A stretch of DNA of 64,000 bases from JBIKWM01 sp044356305 (GTDB lineage Bacteria; Bacteroidota; Bacteroidia; UBA10329): the NCBI GenBank assembly GCA_044356305.1, contig JBIKWM010000015.1, positions 6,161 to 70,160 on the forward strand, given 5' to 3'. Below, one piece after another: positions 53,907-61,404 of the stretch; positions within the stretch are counted from its first letter, which is position 1; every line of letters starts with the position of its first letter. The notes below the pieces were generated by a model that did no database searches, was not told where the DNA came from, and saw only the letters and a program-made list of their open reading frames with translations. The position numbers and the translations under genes were made by a program.

Positions 53907-54575
53907 ATGCCCATAGACGAACACGCTGAACGGCCCTACCGCATTGACGATGCGAATGCCATGTCTTTTTCAGGGACGATGCACCTCATATTTCAAGAGC
54001 GCGAGGCCGTGTTCGCGGCCTTCGACCCCGACTTTGCCCCGCCCTTTGCAGCCAACTGGAAGGCAGCCACCGAACTGGCCTACGACCAGTATTCTGACGA
54101 ACTGACCGTGGACGAGCTGGCCGGTTTCACGGAGGAGGTGAACAAGGCCATAAAGCAGGGACGCAGCACCATGGCCGACCTGCGGTTCTTTGTGCACAAG
54201 GCATTCGGCACCAAGGGGCTGGCAGCGGTGTTCAACTTCAAGGCCCACGACCGCCTTACAAGGCAGCCGGCCAACTACATCATTTACCTGCGGGTGCAGC
54301 ATGCCATGGCCCAGCAGTTCAGCGCGCAGCTCACCGCCAAGGGCATGACCCCGGCCCAGATAGCAGCCATAGCGGCCGCGGCCGACCAACTGGCCGCAGC
54401 CGAACTGGCCCAAGAGACCTTCAAGCGCGAACGCCTGCGCAGGACCGTGCAGCGCAAGGATGTGATGGCCGCCATGTGGGCCTACCTGCAACAGGTGCAC
54501 CGGGCCGCACAGGTCATCTATGCCGAAGATGAAGTGATGCGCAACATCTTTGCGTTAGACCCGCCCAACCACTGA
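53907..54575 (+). CDS. Hypothetical protein, helical, function unknown
   Basis: 222 aa, not recognised. No signal peptide or membrane segment. Mostly helical, with an Ala-rich stretch (PAQIAAIAAAADQLAAAELAQ, about 150-170) and charged helices on both sides. Codon use is like the GC-rich neighbours, and the frame has no competing conserved frame, so it is probably a real gene. The start MPIDEHAERPYR follows directly on the nearly G-free leader, so the expression signals are unusual. Confidence 0.6.
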   Translation: MPIDEHAERPYRIDDANAMSFSGTMHLIFQEREAVFAAFDPDFAPPFAANWKAATELAYDQYSDELTVDELAGFTEEVNKAIKQGRSTMADLRFFVHKAFGTKGLAAVFNFKAHDRLTRQPANYIIYLRVQHAMAQQFSAQLTAKGMTPAQIAAIAAAADQLAAAELAQETFKRERLRRTVQRKDVMAAMWAYLQQVHRAAQVIYAEDEVMRNIFALDPPNH

Positions 54576-54604
54576 CCCACCCCGCAATGAATCCGATGCA
54601 CGTT

Positions 54605-54637
54605 CTGGTCGTCCCACAGGGCCATGTGGCTGCCGTT
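54605..54637. repeat. 33-bp direct repeat, copy 1
   Basis: Identical to 55319-55351; first mismatches lie immediately on both sides. Spacing 714 bp. It encodes 11 codons of the hydrolase active-site region on the minus strand. Confidence 0.95.
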
Positions 54638-54687
54638 CAAAAAAAGTCTGTGCCCCTGCCGTTGCTGCAGATATTCGCTCTGAAGTT

Positions 54688-54695
54688 TACCTTTG
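54688..54695 (+). promoter_or_regulatory. -7 box of the toxin-antitoxin operon
   Basis: TACCTTTG fits TAnnTTTG, 22 nt before the antitoxin ATG; GTTG at 54661-54664 is 23 bp upstream, a little far. Confidence 0.5.
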
Positions 54696-54717
54696 AACAT
54701 TAGATCGGTAAAACCCC

Positions 54718-54942
54718 ATGGCCATGAACCTCCGCGCAGAAGTCCTCACCTTGGTCGAGGAAGAACAGGACCCAGATGTCCTGGCGGCTGTCCGCGATCT
54801 CCTGTTGAAGTCCGATACGGATTGGTGGGTCAAGCTCGGTGCGGCCGAAAAAGCATCGGTCAGGCGAGGCATCGACCAAGCTGATGCCGGACTGGGGGTT
54901 TCGCATAATGAAGCGATGAAGCCGTATCAAAAGTGGCAATGA
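54718..54942 (+). CDS. Type II antitoxin-like small protein
   Basis: 74 aa. Seen: MNLRAEVLTLVEEEQDPDVLAAVRDLLL followed by a charged C-terminal part with EKASVRRGIDQADAG and a KPYQKWQ end. Similar in layout to short antitoxins paired with RelE/ParE toxins: a helical N-terminal part, then a flexible region that wraps the toxin. A second ATG at 54724 is possible. Its stop is overlapped by ATG 54939 (ATGA), the ancestral toxin start. Confidence 0.7.
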   Translation: MAMNLRAEVLTLVEEEQDPDVLAAVRDLLLKSDTDWWVKLGAAEKASVRRGIDQADAGLGVSHNEAMKPYQKWQ

Positions 54943-54953
54943 GGATTGTCTGA

Positions 54954-55247
54954 ATGCCTGAGGCATTGGCCAATTTCGCCAGCATCTGTGGGTATCTTGA
55001 AACAGCATGGACAGAGAACGAAGTGCGCAACTTTGTGCAGCAGACTGACCGGCTCATCCATCTTTTATCTCAAGGCAATGTCTCATTCCAGCGCTCTGCC
55101 CAGGCCAATTGCCACAGAGTTCCGATCACGCCACACAACATGCTCTACTATCGTATTTCTGGTGACGTTTTGGAGATTCTCACCATTTGGGACACTCGTC
55201 AGGACCCCTTGAAAAATCGGAGGGAAGATGGGAGTGATATGACCTGA
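54954..55247 (+). CDS. RelE/ParE-family toxin with nonsense codon at position 5
   Basis: 97 aa from ATG 54954. Seen: EALANFASICGYLETAWTENEVRNFV and LYYRISGDVLEILTIWDTRQDP, the ParE/RelE fold pattern. The same frame begins at ATG 54939, overlapping the antitoxin stop: Met-Arg-Ile-Val, then TGA, then ATG. Relatives usually read MK-IVW at this spot, so TGG to TGA is a likely change. Translation could restart at the adjoining ATG and give a toxin lacking the first five residues. The C-terminal RREDGSDMT tail looks like an extension. Confidence 0.7.
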   Translation: MPEALANFASICGYLETAWTENEVRNFVQQTDRLIHLLSQGNVSFQRSAQANCHRVPITPHNMLYYRISGDVLEILTIWDTRQDPLKNRREDGSDMT

Positions 55248-55267
55248 ACCGGCCCATCACCGCTAAC

Positions 55268-56284
55268 TCATCTCGCGCTCTCGGTTAAAAATCCGATCAC
55301 CCCGCTCATATACACCTCCTGGTCGTCCCACAGGGCCATGTGGCTGCCGTTGGGGCAGTAGTGGTAGCGGCCGTTCTGCACCAGCGCGGCCATCTCCTTC
55401 ATCTCCTCGGGGTTCATGCTGTCGTATCGGGCGCCCACGGTAAGGGTGGGCACGCGTATCTCCTTTAGCCGGTCCCACACGGTCCAGTCTTTAAGTATGC
55501 CGCCCGGCACAAACTCGCTGGGCCCCTGCATGTGCACATACACGGCCGGGTTGAGGTGCCTGAAAGTGCGCTGCACCGCCTCCGGAAAGGGGTATATGCG
55601 GCAGATGTGGCGGGCATAGAACTCCTTTTCCACCAGTTGCAGGTAGAGCGGGTCGGTATAGGCCCCTTTGGCCTCAAACGCCTTGAGGCTATCGACCAGC
55701 GTGGGGCGCAGCTGCGACCGCAGTTTCTCGTTGTAGGCCGCATAGCGGTGAAAATCGGCAGTCATGTTGCTCACCACCAGCCCCTTCAGGTTGTGCTGAT
55801 ACTTGAGGGCATATTCCAGCGCAAGGATTCCGCCCCAGCTGTGGCCCAGCAGAAAGAAGTTGGTGCTGTCCAGCCCAAGCGCCACCCGCACCTGCTCCAC
55901 CTCCTCCACAAATCGCCCGAGGGTGTACAGGTCCATATCATCGGGCTGATCAGAGTAATAGGAACCCAACTGGTCGTAAGCATAGAACTCGATGCCCGCC
56001 TCGGGGAAAAAGCTCTGGAAAGCCTCGAGGTACTCGTGGGTGCAGGCCGGGCCCCCGTGCAGCAGCAGCACCTTCATGGTAGGGCTGTTGCCGTGGCGCC
56101 TGGTCCACACCTTGTAGCCTTCCTTCAGTTCTATCATGCGCACCCCACCGGCCTGATAGGCCCCCTCGTCCTTGAATGCCAGATACTGGCAGGGGTCGTC
56201 TGCCTTGGCGGGCGGTGCGGGTGCTTGGCATGACGAGGCCATGAGCCAGAGCAGCATGATGCCGGAGAGTGCTTTTTGTATCAT
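55268..56284 (-). CDS. Lipoprotein alpha/beta-hydrolase, proline iminopeptidase-like
   Basis: 338 aa. Seen: lipoprotein signal IMLLWLMASSC, oxyanion-hole HGGPA, nucleophile Ser in LGHSWGGILALEY, catalytic Asp in GARYDSMNPEE and His in NGSHMALWDDQ. Family S33 peptidases release N-terminal proline or related residues; the substrate here is unknown and the periplasmic/outer-membrane location is inferred from the signal. The ATG overlaps the stop of the HAD gene by 4 bp. Confidence 0.88.
   Translation of the reverse strand: MIQKALSGIMLLWLMASSCQAPAPPAKADDPCQYLAFKDEGAYQAGGVRMIELKEGYKVWTRRHGNSPTMKVLLLHGGPACTHEYLEAFQSFFPEAGIEFYAYDQLGSYYSDQPDDMDLYTLGRFVEEVEQVRVALGLDSTNFFLLGHSWGGILALEYALKYQHNLKGLVVSNMTADFHRYAAYNEKLRSQLRPTLVDSLKAFEAKGAYTDPLYLQLVEKEFYARHICRIYPFPEAVQRTFRHLNPAVYVHMQGPSEFVPGGILKDWTVWDRLKEIRVPTLTVGARYDSMNPEEMKEMAALVQNGRYHYCPNGSHMALWDDQEVYMSGVIGFLTESAR
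55319..55351. repeat. 33-bp direct repeat, copy 2 (inside hydrolase gene)
   Basis: Identical to 54605-54637. Lies in the 3' part of the intact hydrolase gene and spans exactly the 11 codons from Asn to Gln of NGSHMALWDDQ. Confidence 0.95.
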
Positions 56285-56910
56285 TCAGATGGGCGATTGA
56301 ATAGGTCAATGATGTCGGTACCGGTCAGGTGGATGGCCTGTAGGCCCGCCATCCGGGCGCCCTCCACGTGCTGGGGCGAGTCGTCAATGAACAGTGTGGC
56401 GGCCGGGTCGAGGCCGTTCTCGTGGCAGACACGGGTAAAAATGGCCGGGTCCGGCTTGCGCATCCCCATCTGGTACGACAGGTACACCCGCCCGAAGAAC
56501 CCGCTCAGATCCGTCAGGCCGTGCGCCCTTTGCAACTGCGCCCCGAAAGCATCAATGTGAATGGCGTTGGTGTTGCTAAGCAGGAACAACCTACGGCCAT
56601 GGGCCAACTCCCTGAGCAGATCCAGCCGGGCCGCGGGCAGGTCGAGGAGCATGGCGTTCCATGCATCGTCTATCTCAGCATCCGTCACATCAGCGCGCAG
56701 ATGCGACCGCAGCCCGAGGCGGAAATCGGCATCGCCTATCTGCCCCGTCTCATACAGGTCAAACAGATGCTCCTGCCTCAATTGCGTGAAATGCCGCTCG
56801 AAATCGACCATGCCCAAGGCCCTGAACGCCCTGATGGTGCGGTGATAATCAATGTTCCGGATCACCCCGCCCAGATCGAAAATGATGGTATGGAAGTCGC
56901 GCGGATGCAT
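56281..56910 (-). CDS. HAD-family phosphatase (subfamily IA)
   Basis: 209 aa. Seen: motif I IIFDLGGVI with nucleophilic Asp, motif II LFLLSNTN, motif III Lys in MGMRKPDPAIF and motif IV LFIDDSPQHVEGA. The second Asp of the classical DxD is replaced by Gly (DLGG), as in YihX-type sugar-phosphate phosphatases. Substrate unknown. Coupled to the hydrolase gene by a 4-bp overlap. Confidence 0.88.
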   Translation of the reverse strand: MHPRDFHTIIFDLGGVIRNIDYHRTIRAFRALGMVDFERHFTQLRQEHLFDLYETGQIGDADFRLGLRSHLRADVTDAEIDDAWNAMLLDLPAARLDLLRELAHGRRLFLLSNTNAIHIDAFGAQLQRAHGLTDLSGFFGRVYLSYQMGMRKPDPAIFTRVCHENGLDPAATLFIDDSPQHVEGARMAGLQAIHLTGTDIIDLFNRPSE

Positions 56911-56942
56911 GTTGCAGGTGCCGCGATGAAAGTATACTTTTG
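56911..56942 (+). promoter_or_regulatory. Promoter of tRNA (CAT)
   Basis: GTTG (56911-56914), 20-bp spacer, TACTTTTG (56935-56942), 29 nt before the tRNA. Good match to the Bacteroidota consensus; the box overlaps the upstream end of the divergent HAD gene. Confidence 0.6.
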
Positions 56943-56971
56943 CGCCCCTTCCTGAAAAAAACAGGAGGCCC

Positions 56972-57045
56972 GGGCCCTTAGCTCAGTCGGTTAGAGCAAC
57001 AGACTCATAATCTGTGGGTCGTTGGTTCGAGCCCAACAGGGCCCA
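56972..57045 (+). tRNA. tRNA with CAT anticodon (elongator Met or lysidine-type Ile)
   Basis: 74-nt cloverleaf: acceptor GGGCCCT/AGGGCCC, D arm GCTCAGTCGGTTAGAGC, anticodon stem ACAGA/TCTGT with loop CTCATAA, discriminator A. The paired G1-C72 rules out initiator tRNA. The GC-rich acceptor resembles tRNA-Ile2 of E. coli, but Met cannot be excluded by eye. Confidence 0.92.
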
Positions 57046-57056
57046 CGTCAGAAGAG

Positions 57057-57090
57057 AGACCCCCAGGGCCATGTGCCTTGGGGGTCTTGT
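57057..57090 (+). terminator. Strong hairpin after tRNA(CAT)
   Basis: AGACCCCC (57057-57064) against GGGGGTCT (57080-57087), stem extending to about 13 bp with one G-U pair. The tail is TTGT, short of a full U-run; termination is still likely. It lies before the start of the next operon. Confidence 0.6.
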
Positions 57091-57137
57091 CGCATATGAC
57101 GGGGTGTCTGTATAGTTTAGCGCCCTCTCATCCCGCC

Positions 57138-57782
57138 ATGCACAGAATATCCATAATCGCCCTGCTCGGCCTCAGTTGCGCAGCAGTACAGGCCCAGGTC
57201 ACAGTGAAAGAAAGCGCCAAATCCATTGCCGGGGCCAGCAACAACACCCTCAATGTTATGATCAAAGGGGGCGACACCAAGGCCCTGGCCAAAGAGGTGC
57301 AGCGTTTCATGAAGGATATGGGCTGCAAGGTGAACGAGAACAAGGACGGCACCCTGTTCGGTGACGACTGTGAGGTGAAGGCCATGGGCCCGAACACATT
57401 TGATATGCACGGCCGCCTGGACCCCATACCCGGAGAGGGGGTCGATGTGGTGCTGGCCATTGACCTCGGAGGGGCGTTCCTATCCTCGGCCGCCCATCCG
57501 GAGCGATTTGCCCCTGCCCGCGAGATGGTGTACAGGTTTGCGGTAGAGAAGACCCGCGATGTGATAGGTCAGGACATTAAAAAGGTTGAAGGGGTTATTG
57601 CGGAAAAGGAGAAGGAGCAGGCGCGCCTGGAAGCAGACAGGGCCAAACTGCAAAAAGACCTTGAAGAACTGAATGCCAGGATCGCAGCGGCCGAGACGGC
57701 CATAATCGGAAAAAAGGCCGAGATCCAGCTTCAGCGCGAACAGATCACATCGCTCGAGAAGAAGCGGTATGATGTACGATGA
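57138..57782 (+). CDS. Secreted protein with C-terminal coiled coil, unknown function
   Basis: 214 aa from ATG 57138. Seen: signal peptide MHRISIIALLGLSCAAVQAQ, a globular N-terminal half (GGDTKALAKEVQRFMKDMGCKV, GDDCEVKAMGPNTFDMHGRLD with two Cys) and a heptad-rich coiled coil (about 150-205; EKEKEQARLEADRAKLQKDL). Family not recognised. The ORF is open to 57078 but the signal peptide fixes the start. Overlaps the PAP2 gene by 4 bp. Confidence 0.7.
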   Translation: MHRISIIALLGLSCAAVQAQVTVKESAKSIAGASNNTLNVMIKGGDTKALAKEVQRFMKDMGCKVNENKDGTLFGDDCEVKAMGPNTFDMHGRLDPIPGEGVDVVLAIDLGGAFLSSAAHPERFAPAREMVYRFAVEKTRDVIGQDIKKVEGVIAEKEKEQARLEADRAKLQKDLEELNARIAAAETAIIGKKAEIQLQREQITSLEKKRYDVR

Positions 57783-58597
57783 TGCGCCATCTCATCTGTT
57801 CACTCCTGTGCCTGTCGCTCATTTCGGGCACCGCGGCAAAGGCGCAGGATTCGCTCCGGTACCACCGCAACTGGAAGGTTGATCTGGGCATCACGGCCGG
57901 AAGTCTGGCCGTGGCCGGTGCGGGGGCCTATTGCTACCTCGGCCTGAAGAGGCCGCTCAGCACCGATGAGCTCGTTGCGCTCGACCCGGCCTCCATCAAC
58001 CCGCTCGACCGCAGCGCCACACTCAGGTACAGCCCGGGGGCACTCACCGCCAGCCACATCCTGGCCTACGGCTCCATGGCGCTGCCCTTCACCCTTTTGG
58101 CTATCAGGGAGGTGCGGATAGAATGGCTCTATATGGGTTTCATGTATGCCGAGGTGGGCCTTATCACCTTCGGAGTGACGGAGATAACCAAGGCCGCATC
58201 CGGCCGCATCCGGCCGCTGGCCTATAACCCGGCCTTTGACATGGAAACCCGCATGGAGGCCGAGTCGCGCAAATCGTTCTTCAGCGGCCATACCGCCAAT
58301 GCGGCCGCCTTCTGCTTCCTCACGGCCCGCATCTTCGCTGATCATTCTGACAGTAAAGTGGCCAAGGCCCTGGTGTGGACAGGGGCGGCCACCATTCCGG
58401 CCGTTACAGGGTTCCTCCGCTATTGGGGCGGCAAGCATTTCCCCACCGACATCATTACGGGGTACATCGTGGGTGGGGCCATCGGTTATTTTGTGCCTTA
58501 CCTTCACCGCAAGCGATGGAAAGACGACCGCCTCAGCGTGCTGCCCTTCGGTGGCCTGGGTTCGCAGGCCGGGCTGTGCGTGCTGTACCGGCTCTGA
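57779..58597 (+). CDS. PAP2-family membrane phosphatase
   Basis: 272 aa. Seen: signal-like N-terminus, several membrane segments and the three phosphatase motifs: KAASGRIRP, FFSGHTANAAA and RYWGGKHFPTDIITG with catalytic His. Dephosphorylates lipid phosphates such as undecaprenyl pyrophosphate or phosphatidic acid, with the active site on the periplasmic side; the actual substrate is unknown. Coupled to the neighbours by overlaps of 4 and 22 bp. Confidence 0.88.
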   Translation: MMRHLICSLLCLSLISGTAAKAQDSLRYHRNWKVDLGITAGSLAVAGAGAYCYLGLKRPLSTDELVALDPASINPLDRSATLRYSPGALTASHILAYGSMALPFTLLAIREVRIEWLYMGFMYAEVGLITFGVTEITKAASGRIRPLAYNPAFDMETRMEAESRKSFFSGHTANAAAFCFLTARIFADHSDSKVAKALVWTGAATIPAVTGFLRYWGGKHFPTDIITGYIVGGAIGYFVPYLHRKRWKDDRLSVLPFGGLGSQAGLCVLYRL

Positions 58598-58956
58598 TCC
58601 TGCTCGTGGCAGGCTGTGCTGATGAGCCGGCCAGACAGCCCTACGAGGACTGGCCCGGTGTGTACGAAGGGCCCATGATCAGCACCGTTGTGGCCGTGGG
58701 CGACACCGCAGCGGTAATTGACACCGTCACCCAACAGATAACCATTGGCGCTGGGTCCATCGAGGGCACCATCACGGTGCTCGATGCCACCATACAGCCC
58801 CGCGCTGACGGTGGCTACGAGGGCAATCACACCTTGGCGGTGTTCGGCACCTTCAGCCTCGCCTTCTTCAGTGCCGACAGCCTGCGCATCGCCTATCTGG
58901 CCGATGAGGACACCGTGATGCGGGCCGTCCGGTTCCGTGGCAGGAAATTGAATTGA
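58576..58956 (+). CDS. Small lipoprotein, unknown function
   Basis: 126 aa from GTG 58576. The best start is GTG, which gives a textbook lipoprotein signal RAVPALILLVAGC with Cys14. The rest is a beta-rich domain (GPMISTVVAVGDTAAVIDTV, GTFSLAFFSADSLRIAYLADED) not recognised. The open frame goes further upstream inside the PAP2 gene, but only in a shadow frame. Ends 3 bp before the next start. Confidence 0.65.
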   Translation: MRAVPALILLVAGCADEPARQPYEDWPGVYEGPMISTVVAVGDTAAVIDTVTQQITIGAGSIEGTITVLDATIQPRADGGYEGNHTLAVFGTFSLAFFSADSLRIAYLADEDTVMRAVRFRGRKLN

Positions 58957-58959
58957 CCC

Positions 58960-59919
58960 ATGCGTCAGTTCCTGATCCGGGCGGGTCTGTTCGCCCTGCT
59001 CATCATAACAGCAGTCCTTTTTTTCATACTGATCCATGAGCCCCCGAGGCAACAGGTGTGGAACGATGTGAGGACCGACTGTGCCGCCCGGGGCCCGTGG
59101 ATGTACCACCGCCTGCATGCCGACACCACACCCATCGATGTGGCTTTCATTGGCACTTCCTATACCATGAACACGGTGGCCGACAGTGCCGTGCAGCGGC
59201 TTCTGAGCGCGGGAAGCCCACACGTGCATGTGGCCAACCTCGGCTACTGCCGGCCGGGCGAGAACCTCTACCCGGTCATTGTCCGCGAACTGTTGACCCG
59301 AAAGCGTCCCCGCCTCATTGTGGTAGAGGTGCGCCTCAGCCCCTCGCAGGGCAGCCACCCCATGTACGGGCACTTGGCCACGGGGGCCGATATCCTCCAT
59401 CCGCCCATCTACTCCTATCAGTCCTACTTCACCGACCTGCTCACCGCCACCACCATGCGTTTCAGGTTGCTCCGAGAGGGCCTTTTCTCTTCCCCTTCTG
59501 GCAATGATGAGCCTCTTGGCCGGTTCGGGCACTACGGCAATCCTTCCACGGCCGATGCACAGTTGATGGCCCACCACAGGACCCTCAGGATGCGCGACAC
59601 GGCAACGGTGCTCAACTGGAACGAGCAGCTCAACACGAGGCTGTCCTTTGCGGCATTGCGCGAGGTGGCCGATATATGCTCTGCGCACGGCATTGCGCTG
59701 GGCCTGCTCTATTTCCGCCCCTACGGCCATGTGCAAACGGTGCCGAAGAGCGCGGACCTGCTGCCCACGGGTGTACCGGTCTGGACCCTGCCCGGCCACA
59801 TCTCTCAGGACCCAATGAACTATTACGACCACTCGCACCTCAACCTGCGCGGTTCGGCATTGCTGAGTGTGTGGCTCGATAGCACCATTCGCCACCAGGT
59901 GCCGACTTTTGGCCCATGA
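58960..59919 (+). CDS. SGNH-hydrolase-like membrane-anchored protein
   Basis: 319 aa. Seen: N-terminal membrane anchor LFALLIITAVLFFILI, then FIGTSYTMN in the place of the SGNH block I (GDS) and, near the C-terminus, YYDHSHLNLRGS in the place of the catalytic DxxH. This is the pattern of AlgJ/DltD-like or GDSL esterases and O-acetyltransferases. Substrate unknown. A longer frame on the opposite strand (58504-59895) is a shadow. Overlaps the next gene by 4 bp. Confidence 0.6.
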   Translation: MRQFLIRAGLFALLIITAVLFFILIHEPPRQQVWNDVRTDCAARGPWMYHRLHADTTPIDVAFIGTSYTMNTVADSAVQRLLSAGSPHVHVANLGYCRPGENLYPVIVRELLTRKRPRLIVVEVRLSPSQGSHPMYGHLATGADILHPPIYSYQSYFTDLLTATTMRFRLLREGLFSSPSGNDEPLGRFGHYGNPSTADAQLMAHHRTLRMRDTATVLNWNEQLNTRLSFAALREVADICSAHGIALGLLYFRPYGHVQTVPKSADLLPTGVPVWTLPGHISQDPMNYYDHSHLNLRGSALLSVWLDSTIRHQVPTFGP

Positions 59920-60380
59920 CCGACCCGGCCGAAATCCGCATCCTGGTGCGCAGCCTCAAAAAGGCCAATCCGCGCAAAGTGGACGGGTGGTTCCACACGG
60001 CCCATGACGAGGTGTTCGCCTGCACCGACTGTCTGGCCTGCGCCAACTGCTGCCGCACCACCGGGCCCCGGTTCACCCCAAAGGACATTGAGCGGCTATC
60101 ACGCCACCTGCGCATGACGCAGCATGCATTTGAGGTCAGGTACCTTCGGGTCGATGAGGATGGGGACCACGTGCTGCAATCGGTGCCCTGCCCCTTTCTG
60201 GGACCCGACAACATGTGCGCGGTGTATGATGTGCGGCCCAAGGCCTGCCGCGAGTATCCGCATACCGACCGCGAGAAACAGGTGCAGATCCTGAACCTGG
60301 CCGAGAAGAACGCGGCCATCTGCCCGGCCGTCGCGCAGATCCTTGATAAGGTCAGGCTGAGAGTGGAACGCGACAGGTAG
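59916..60380 (+). CDS. YkgJ-type cysteine-cluster protein
   Basis: 154 aa. Seen: CTDCLACANCCRTTGPRFTPKDI, VPCPFLGPDNMCAVYDVRPKACREYP and a third Cys at CPAV; this is the putative zinc- or iron-chelating UPF0153/YkgJ family (CxxCxxCC plus CxxY). Function not established. Lies 10 bp before mnmH in the same operon. Confidence 0.85.
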   Translation: MTDPAEIRILVRSLKKANPRKVDGWFHTAHDEVFACTDCLACANCCRTTGPRFTPKDIERLSRHLRMTQHAFEVRYLRVDEDGDHVLQSVPCPFLGPDNMCAVYDVRPKACREYPHTDREKQVQILNLAEKNAAICPAVAQILDKVRLRVERDR

Positions 60381-60390
60381 TTTCGGGGCC

Positions 60391-61404
60391 ATGACACACG
60401 TGGATGCAGGCACCTTTCTCGAACTGGCGCGCACCGTGCCGGTGGTCGATGTGCGTTCGCCCAAAGAGTTTGAAGAGGGGCACATCAGCAGCGCGGTCAA
60501 CATCGCCCTGTTCAGCGATGACGAGCGCGCCCTCATCGGCACCATGTATAAGAACCTGGGCCGCGACCAGGCCGTGAGCAAGGGCCTGGAGGTGGTGGGG
60601 CCCAAGATGGCCGCCCTGGCCCAGGCCGCCAAGGACGTGGCGGTTGACGGCCGTCTGCTGGTGCACTGCTGGCGCGGGGGCATGCGCAGCAACAGCATGG
60701 CCTGGCTCTTTGAACAGGCCGGACTGCAATGCTCCCTGCTCTCAGGCGGCTACAAGGCATACCGCAACCACATGCTTAGCACCTTTTCTGACATGAAGGG
60801 CCTTGTGGTGCTCGAGGGGGCCACTGGGTCGGGCAAGACAGAGATCCTGCAACATCTCAGTGCCATGGGCCGGCAGGTCATCGATCTGGAGGCCCTGGCC
60901 TCCCACCGCGGCAGCGCATTCGGCTCGTTCGGCATGGGGCCGCAGCCCACCTCACAGCAGTTCCAGAACAATCTTTTCAGCCAATGGTCCGCCCTCGACC
61001 GGTCGGTGCCTGTTTGGGTAGAGGGAGAGAGCCTTACCATTGGCCGCGTCTATCTGCCCCATCCCTTTTGGCAGGCCATGAACCGCGCCCGCATCATTGA
61101 GGTGGACATGCCTCGCGAGCTGCGCGCCCAGCGATTGGTGGCCGACTACGGTGCTTTGCCAAACGAACTGCTGGCCGAGGGCATCAGGCGCATCACCGAC
61201 CAGTTCGGGGGCAACCGCGTCAAAGAGGCCCTGACCCTGCTCGATGCTGGCGACCTATACAACGTGGCCCTCCTGTTGCTCGCATACTATGACGAACGAT
61301 ACCTCTACGGCCGCGAAAAGCACGGCCGCAGGCCGTCAGTGACCGTACCGCTCACCACCATCGACCCACAGTCCAATGCAAGATCCATCCTCGCGGCCAT
61401 CTGA
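60391..61404 (+). CDS. mnmH: tRNA 2-selenouridine synthase
   Basis: Replaces sulfur with selenium in 2-thiouridine at the wobble position using selenophosphate. 337 aa. Seen: rhodanese domain with VVDVRSPKEFEEGHI and catalytic Cys93 in CWRGGMRSNSM, then a P-loop domain LEGATGSGKTEIL and the family stretch ASHRGSAFGSFGMGPQPTSQQFQN. Overlaps selD by 29 bp, which supplies its selenophosphate. Confidence 0.95.
   Translation: MTHVDAGTFLELARTVPVVDVRSPKEFEEGHISSAVNIALFSDDERALIGTMYKNLGRDQAVSKGLEVVGPKMAALAQAAKDVAVDGRLLVHCWRGGMRSNSMAWLFEQAGLQCSLLSGGYKAYRNHMLSTFSDMKGLVVLEGATGSGKTEILQHLSAMGRQVIDLEALASHRGSAFGSFGMGPQPTSQQFQNNLFSQWSALDRSVPVWVEGESLTIGRVYLPHPFWQAMNRARIIEVDMPRELRAQRLVADYGALPNELLAEGIRRITDQFGGNRVKEALTLLDAGDLYNVALLLLAYYDERYLYGREKHGRRPSVTVPLTTIDPQSNARSILAAI

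Larger units (their letters stand above)
54605..54700 (-). pseudogene. Remnant of an alpha/beta-hydrolase C-terminus
   Basis: On the minus strand the residues YLQQRQGHRLFLNGSHMALWDDQ can be read; NGSHMALWDDQ is identical, base for base over 33 nt, to the region of the catalytic His of the intact hydrolase at 55268-56284. The flanks are only weakly alike (YLQQ against LVQN). No upstream or downstream part of a gene remains. The toxin-antitoxin pair sits between remnant and intact gene. Confidence 0.6.

Noticed and set aside
53705..53929. 74-codon frame through the G-poor tract
   Set aside because: It overlaps the start of the hypothetical gene in another frame, its translation is low-complexity (His, Thr, Tyr, Ser, Pro), and it is explained by base composition alone.
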